7,618 nucleotides of DNA from Nitrospirota bacterium (lineage in GTDB: Bacteria > Nitrospirota > Thermodesulfovibrionia > Thermodesulfovibrionales > UBA6898). A model generated the notes under the pieces. The model was not told where the DNA came from, searched no databases, and worked only from the letters and a program-made list of their open reading frames with translations. The position numbers were made by a program, and so were the translations under genes. The stretch covers positions 1 through 7,618 of the forward strand of contig JAJYLU010000069.1 of assembly GCA_021787505.1 (NCBI GenBank). The letters are read 5' to 3'. Within the stretch, counting starts at the first letter, position 1; each line of letters begins with the position of its first letter. Of the stretch, positions 4,498 to 7,618 are shown one piece after another.

Positions 4498-6120
4498 TTA
4501 CAATAGCCTGTAGATCATATCGTTGTCGCTGTAATCGATCGGGACGTCGATTATGACCGGCATCGCCTTGGTCAACGCGTCCCTGAGCACGTCTTCGAAT
4601 TCCTTGGAGGACTGAAGTTTGATGCCGACGGCCCCGAAGCTCTCTGCTAGCCTGACGAAATCGGGATTCGAAAAGTTGACACCGAAGGAGGTGCCGAACT
4701 TCTTTTCGGCCTTCCACTTGATGAGGTTATATCCGCTGTCATTGAAGATGACGACGACGATATTGAGCTTGAGCCTGCAAGCGGTCTCCAGATCTTGAAG
4801 ATTCATCAGAAAGCCCCCGTCGCCGCAGAGCGCCACGACCTTCCGCTCGGGATAGATGAGCTTTGCCGTGACCGCCGACGGCAGCGCGAAGCCCATTGAG
4901 GCAAAGCCATTGGAAAGGATAAAGGTGTTGTTCCGGTAGACAGGATAGAATTTTGCGGCCCAGAACTTACAGGACCCCACATCGGATATCAGGATATCAT
5001 AAGGCCCGAGCACCTTCCGCATGCCGTAGATTATCCGCGGCGGCCGCGGCGGCCAGGAATCGGCAGTCCCCTCCTTCTCGAAGCCCTCGACGAACTCCTG
5101 TCTGGCCGAGACGAGAAACTCGCATGTCTTGTTGGTGCTCATCACCCCCTGCAGCAGTTCTAGGGTTTCCATGATGTCCGAGATTATCTCTACTTCAGGC
5201 ACATAATGGAGATCGACCTCGCTTGTGGTAAAGTCGATATGGACCACCTTCTTATCGAGCTTCGGGTTCCAGTTCTTCGGGCTGTACTCGACAAGGTCGT
5301 AGCCGATGGCGACGACAAGGTCCGCCTTCGAAAAAACATCCGTTATCTGCCTGTCCTCTCCGAGTCCAAGGGTCCCTATGCAGGAGCGGCTTTCAGCCGA
5401 TATTCCCCCCTTGCCCATGAAAGTCGTCACAACCGGCATGCAGAAGAGCTCTGCGAACGCCCTGAGACGGTTGCCTGCGGCCTTCCTGACAACGCCGTGG
5501 CCTGCGAGTATGAGTGGAAGCCGGGCCTGTTCGATGAGATCCGCCGCCTTTCTGAGGGACTGCCTGTCGGGAGAACTCCTCCTCGGCTGGATTGGGGCGA
5601 TCATCGTCCGGTACATTTCGCCGACCTCCATCGCCGCCACGTTCTCGGGAAGCTCCAGATGGGCCGGACCAGGTTTCTCGGTGGTCGCAACCTTGAAGGC
5701 CTTCCTGACCATTTCGGGGATTACTTCGGGCATATCTATCCGGCCGTTCCACTTGGTCACGCTCCTGTACATCTCCACGATATCAATGTACTGATGCGAC
5801 TCCTTGTGGATCCTCTTGAGGTCGGCCTGTCCTGTTATGGCAACGACAGGGGATTTGTCGAGAAACGCATCGGCGACTCCCGTCAGAAGGTTTGTCGCAC
5901 CGGGACCGAGGGTTGAGATACAGACACCGGGCTTGCCCGTAAGACGTCCGTAGGCATCCGCCATAAACGCGGCTGCCTGTTCGTGCCGGGTAAGAATGAA
6001 ACGAATCGAGGAGTTCCTGAGCGACTCCATGAGGTCGAGGGTTTCTTCACCCGGCAGACCGAATATGTACTCAACGCCCTCGTTTTCGAGGCACTTCACC
6101 AGGAGATCAGAAGCCTTCAT
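4498..6120 (-). CDS. Thiamine-diphosphate enzyme, acetolactate-synthase-like; probable 2-oxoglutarate decarboxylase
   Basis: The 540-residue protein has the three-domain plan of the acetohydroxyacid synthase/pyruvate oxidase superfamily. The N-terminal PYR domain (1-165) carries catalytic Glu47 in TRHEQ and the STLGPGATN segment (69-77). A central Rossmann-like domain spans about 185-325. The C-terminal PP domain has the diphosphate/Mg motif GDGGF (433-437) to FNDSGYN (459-465). The EKKFG and AESFGA blocks resemble catabolic acetolactate synthases. The opening residues ELL/DLLVKCLENEGVEYIFGLPGEE-type and ESHQY (107-111) closely recall the Synechococcus enzyme first annotated as acetolactate synthase and shown to be 2-oxoglutarate decarboxylase. 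A succinate-semialdehyde dehydrogenase lies upstream on the same strand, as in cyanobacteria, and no small regulatory subunit gene (ilvN) is adjacent. The likely reaction is 2-oxoglutarate to succinic semialdehyde and CO2; acetolactate synthesis remains the alternative. GAAGGTG seven bases before the ATG supports the start. The gene is intact. Confidence 0.85.
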   Translation of the reverse strand: MKASDLLVKCLENEGVEYIFGLPGEETLDLMESLRNSSIRFILTRHEQAAAFMADAYGRLTGKPGVCISTLGPGATNLLTGVADAFLDKSPVVAITGQADLKRIHKESHQYIDIVEMYRSVTKWNGRIDMPEVIPEMVRKAFKVATTEKPGPAHLELPENVAAMEVGEMYRTMIAPIQPRRSSPDRQSLRKAADLIEQARLPLILAGHGVVRKAAGNRLRAFAELFCMPVVTTFMGKGGISAESRSCIGTLGLGEDRQITDVFSKADLVVAIGYDLVEYSPKNWNPKLDKKVVHIDFTTSEVDLHYVPEVEIISDIMETLELLQGVMSTNKTCEFLVSARQEFVEGFEKEGTADSWPPRPPRIIYGMRKVLGPYDILISDVGSCKFWAAKFYPVYRNNTFILSNGFASMGFALPSAVTAKLIYPERKVVALCGDGGFLMNLQDLETACRLKLNIVVVIFNDSGYNLIKWKAEKKFGTSFGVNFSNPDFVRLAESFGAVGIKLQSSKEFEDVLRDALTKAMPVIIDVPIDYSDNDMIYRLL

Positions 6121-6127
6121 CGTAATT

Positions 6128-6134
6128 CACCTTC
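6128..6134 (-). promoter_or_regulatory. Ribosome binding site of the thiamine-diphosphate enzyme
   Basis: GAAGGTG on the minus strand lies seven bases before the ATG at 6120. A TATATT with an upstream TG sits directly before it (6139-6144), but a start from that box would leave only about 12 leader bases, so it is not called a promoter. Confidence 0.55.
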
Positions 6135-6179
6135 TCATAATATATCAAGAGCCTCATAATTGAATGCACAATTTTCCAG

Positions 6180-6260
6180 AAAATCTCCCCTCACCCCTCT
6201 TTGCCAACGAGTCCCGAAAGCCTTCAGGATTTAGCAAAGGGAGGTTAGGAGGGATTTTTT
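6180..6260. repeat. Long imperfect inverted repeat between the two metabolic genes
   Basis: The left arm (6180-6204, C-rich, ending CCCCTCTTTGC) pairs imperfectly with the right arm (6234-6260, GCAAAGGGAGG onward) over about 25 bp around a 29-base centre. A run of six T follows the right arm on the plus strand (6255-6260), so a plus-strand transcript could terminate here; the minus-strand side has only a short T-rich stretch. Purine/pyrimidine-biased inverted repeats of this kind recur between genes in deltaproteobacterial and Nitrospirota genomes, so a small mobile or REP-like unit is also possible. Confidence 0.55.
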
Positions 6261-6343
6261 GATAGTTGATGTATTACTATTTCGAGACTGTTATTACCTT
6301 TAATCCTGTTAATAAAAATGGCATCCCTGCTTACCCTGTCATT

Positions 6344-6448
6344 CCGGATTGTCCGGTCATGCTCAGCGACTCGCTATGCGAGAATCCTTCTTGTTTTCGG
6401 AAAGATCCCCGACTGCCGAAAATATTCGGGCTCTGCCGTCATGCGGCA
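6344..6448. repeat. Row of four short perfect hairpins
   Basis: Four 5-bp perfect stems follow each other in about 105 bases: CCGGA/TCCGG (6344-6356), CTCGC/GCGAG (6370-6382), CCGAA/TTCGG (6416-6429) and TGCCG/CGGCA (6434-6448), with loops of 3, 3, 4 and 5 bases. The last begins only 8 bases beyond the dehydrogenase stop on the minus strand. The surrounding CTGTCATTCCGG, GAATCC and TCCCCGACT words recall a dispersed intergenic repeat seen in several proteobacterial genomes. It could protect or attenuate the dehydrogenase transcript before the next gene. Confidence 0.4.
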
Positions 6449-6455
6449 TTAAAAC

Positions 6456-7618
6456 TCACTCCCTCACCACCACTGTTTTGATATTCACAAATTCCTTCAG
6501 CCCGTAATGGGACAGCTCTCTGCCGACGCCCGATTTTTTTACTCCTCCGAAGGGCAGTCTGGGGTCAGACTTTACCATATCGTTTATGGCGATACAGCCA
6601 GCTTCGATTCTCGCGCCGATCTGTTCGGCCCGTTTCAGGTCCCGGCTCCAGATGGATGCGCCGAGACCGTACGGCGTGTCATTTGCCACTATGACAGCCT
6701 CATCCTCGTCTCGTACGGTTATGATCGGGGCTATAGGGCCGAAGACCTCCTCGGTAAGAATCTTTGCATCCCACCTCGGACCATAAACTGCACAGGGCGG
6801 GAAGAAAAGCCCTTTTTTGAAGGCATGGCCCATTTGTACAATTTCAGCGCCCTTCGCCTTCGCATCCCGGAGCTGCTCATTGAGAGAGTCGAGGATCTCT
6901 CGCTTGGCAACCGGACCGATATCGGTGGTTTCGTCCATCGGATCGCCGATCTTCAGCTCCTTCAGCCGGCCGAGAAAGACCTCCTTGAATTCCTCTCCTG
7001 CCTTTTCCATGACGATAAAACGCTTCGCCGCGATGCAACTCTGGCCGGTATTGATCATCCGGGCGTTAACCGCCATCCGGCCGGCTTTTTCGATGTCCGC
7101 ATCGTCCAGGACGATGAACGGGTCCGAGCCGCCGAGCTCGAGGACAAGTTTTTTTGTCTTCCTGCCTGCGTGGGCCCCGACTTCCTCTCCCGCTTTATTG
7201 CTGCCGGTCAGGGATACGGCATCGACCTTGTCTTCATCGATCAGCCTCAGCGCGCCTCCGGCACTAATGAGAAAGGTCTTCAGAACGCTTTCAGGGAAAC
7301 CCGCCTTTCGGAACGCCCCCTCGATCGCAAGCGCGCACATAGGCACGTTCGACGCATGCTTCAGCGCTACGACATTTCCCGCGGTGAGAGCAGGTATGCC
7401 GAAGCGGAATGCCTGCCAGAACGGAAAGTTCCAGGGCATGACGGCAAGCACAATGCCCAAAGGCTGAAACAGGATATAGCTTTTCTTCGCCTCGGTCCTC
7501 ACCTCTTCGGGTTCCAGTAATTTTCCGCCGTTTTCAGCGTAATAGTCGCAGAGCCACGCACATTTCTCGATCTCCGATACCGATTCCCTGATGGGTTTTC
7601 CCATCTCGCGGGTCATGA
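6456..7618 (-). CDS. Succinate-semialdehyde dehydrogenase (GabD1-like aldehyde dehydrogenase), 5' partial
   Basis: The window holds the last 386 or so residues; the ATG at 7616 falls inside the conserved EMGKP region, about 70 residues into the roughly 455-residue family, so the true start lies outside. Counting from that Met, PWNFP (61-65) holds the oxyanion Asn, LELGGSDPF (159-167) the general-base Glu160, and GQSCIAAKRF (191-200) the catalytic Cys194. The cofactor segment LKHASNVP (85-92) has Ser where NAD-specific enzymes usually have Glu, which allows NADP. GSDPFIV, QSCIAAKRF and LPFGGVKKSG closely resemble the Mycobacterium tuberculosis GabD1 type. The enzyme should oxidise succinic semialdehyde to succinate in the cytoplasm, taking the product of the thiamine-diphosphate enzyme encoded 335 bp downstream. 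Activity on other short aldehydes is possible. Confidence 0.88.
   Translation of the reverse strand, partial: MTREMGKPIRESVSEIEKCAWLCDYYAENGGKLLEPEEVRTEAKKSYILFQPLGIVLAVMPWNFPFWQAFRFGIPALTAGNVVALKHASNVPMCALAIEGAFRKAGFPESVLKTFLISAGGALRLIDEDKVDAVSLTGSNKAGEEVGAHAGRKTKKLVLELGGSDPFIVLDDADIEKAGRMAVNARMINTGQSCIAAKRFIVMEKAGEEFKEVFLGRLKELKIGDPMDETTDIGPVAKREILDSLNEQLRDAKAKGAEIVQMGHAFKKGLFFPPCAVYGPRWDAKILTEEVFGPIAPIITVRDEDEAVIVANDTPYGLGASIWSRDLKRAEQIGARIEAGCIAINDMVKSDPRLPFGGVKKSGVGRELSHYGLKEFVNIKTVVVRE

Noticed and set aside
5206..5916. 236-codon open frame on the plus strand
   Set aside because: Shadow of the thiamine-diphosphate enzyme on the opposite strand; no family features.
6139..6144. Extended -10 box before the thiamine-diphosphate enzyme
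   Set aside because: No matching -35 box at proper spacing, and the implied transcript would start inside or at the ribosome binding site.
6507..7520. 337-codon open frame on the plus strand
   Set aside because: Shadow of the aldehyde dehydrogenase, whose catalytic motifs are on the minus strand.

Overview
The window looks like a stretch of a Gram-negative, probably anaerobic or microaerobic bacterial chromosome. A deltaproteobacterial (Desulfobacterota, Syntrophobacter/Geobacter-like) or Nitrospirota host would fit. This is a weak inference from the gene types (membrane-anchored globin sensor of the Geobacter type, an acetolactate-synthase-like decarboxylase beside a succinate-semialdehyde dehydrogenase, a possible sigma-54 promoter, a lipoprotein signal) and from long intergenic spacers full of inverted repeats. 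No rRNA, tRNA, CRISPR array, transposase or phage gene was seen.

Left part (1-2409): a trypsin-fold serine protease, cut by the window edge, is followed 37 bp later by a small putative lipoprotein whose C-terminal domain resembles the N-terminal domain that usually precedes such proteases. A stem-loop and a candidate dispersed repeat come next. A minus-strand globin-coupled sensor (protoglobin domain plus a four-helix PsiE-like membrane domain) follows, with a clear sigma-70 promoter that fixes its start at 2280. A diverged second copy of the repeat lies just upstream of that gene, so the sensor sits between two direct repeats.

Middle (2410-4497): a possible sigma-54 promoter precedes a small cysteine-rich, probably zinc-binding protein. 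Then comes a graveyard of broken genes: a SAM methyltransferase whose central domain has been removed in frame, an intact cupin, the first 18-20 codons of an alpha/beta hydrolase directly behind the cupin, an inverted internal piece of another alpha/beta hydrolase, and the frameshifted start of a DUF2277 gene fused to that piece. Repeated deletions and inversions have clearly worked here.

Right part (4498-7618, minus strand): a GabD1-like succinate-semialdehyde dehydrogenase (N-terminus outside the window) lies upstream of a thiamine-diphosphate enzyme that would be annotated as acetolactate synthase. Together they match the cyanobacterial pair 2-oxoglutarate decarboxylase plus succinate-semialdehyde dehydrogenase, which converts 2-oxoglutarate to succinate without 2-oxoglutarate dehydrogenase. 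The 335-bp spacer between them holds one long inverted repeat and a row of four small hairpins.
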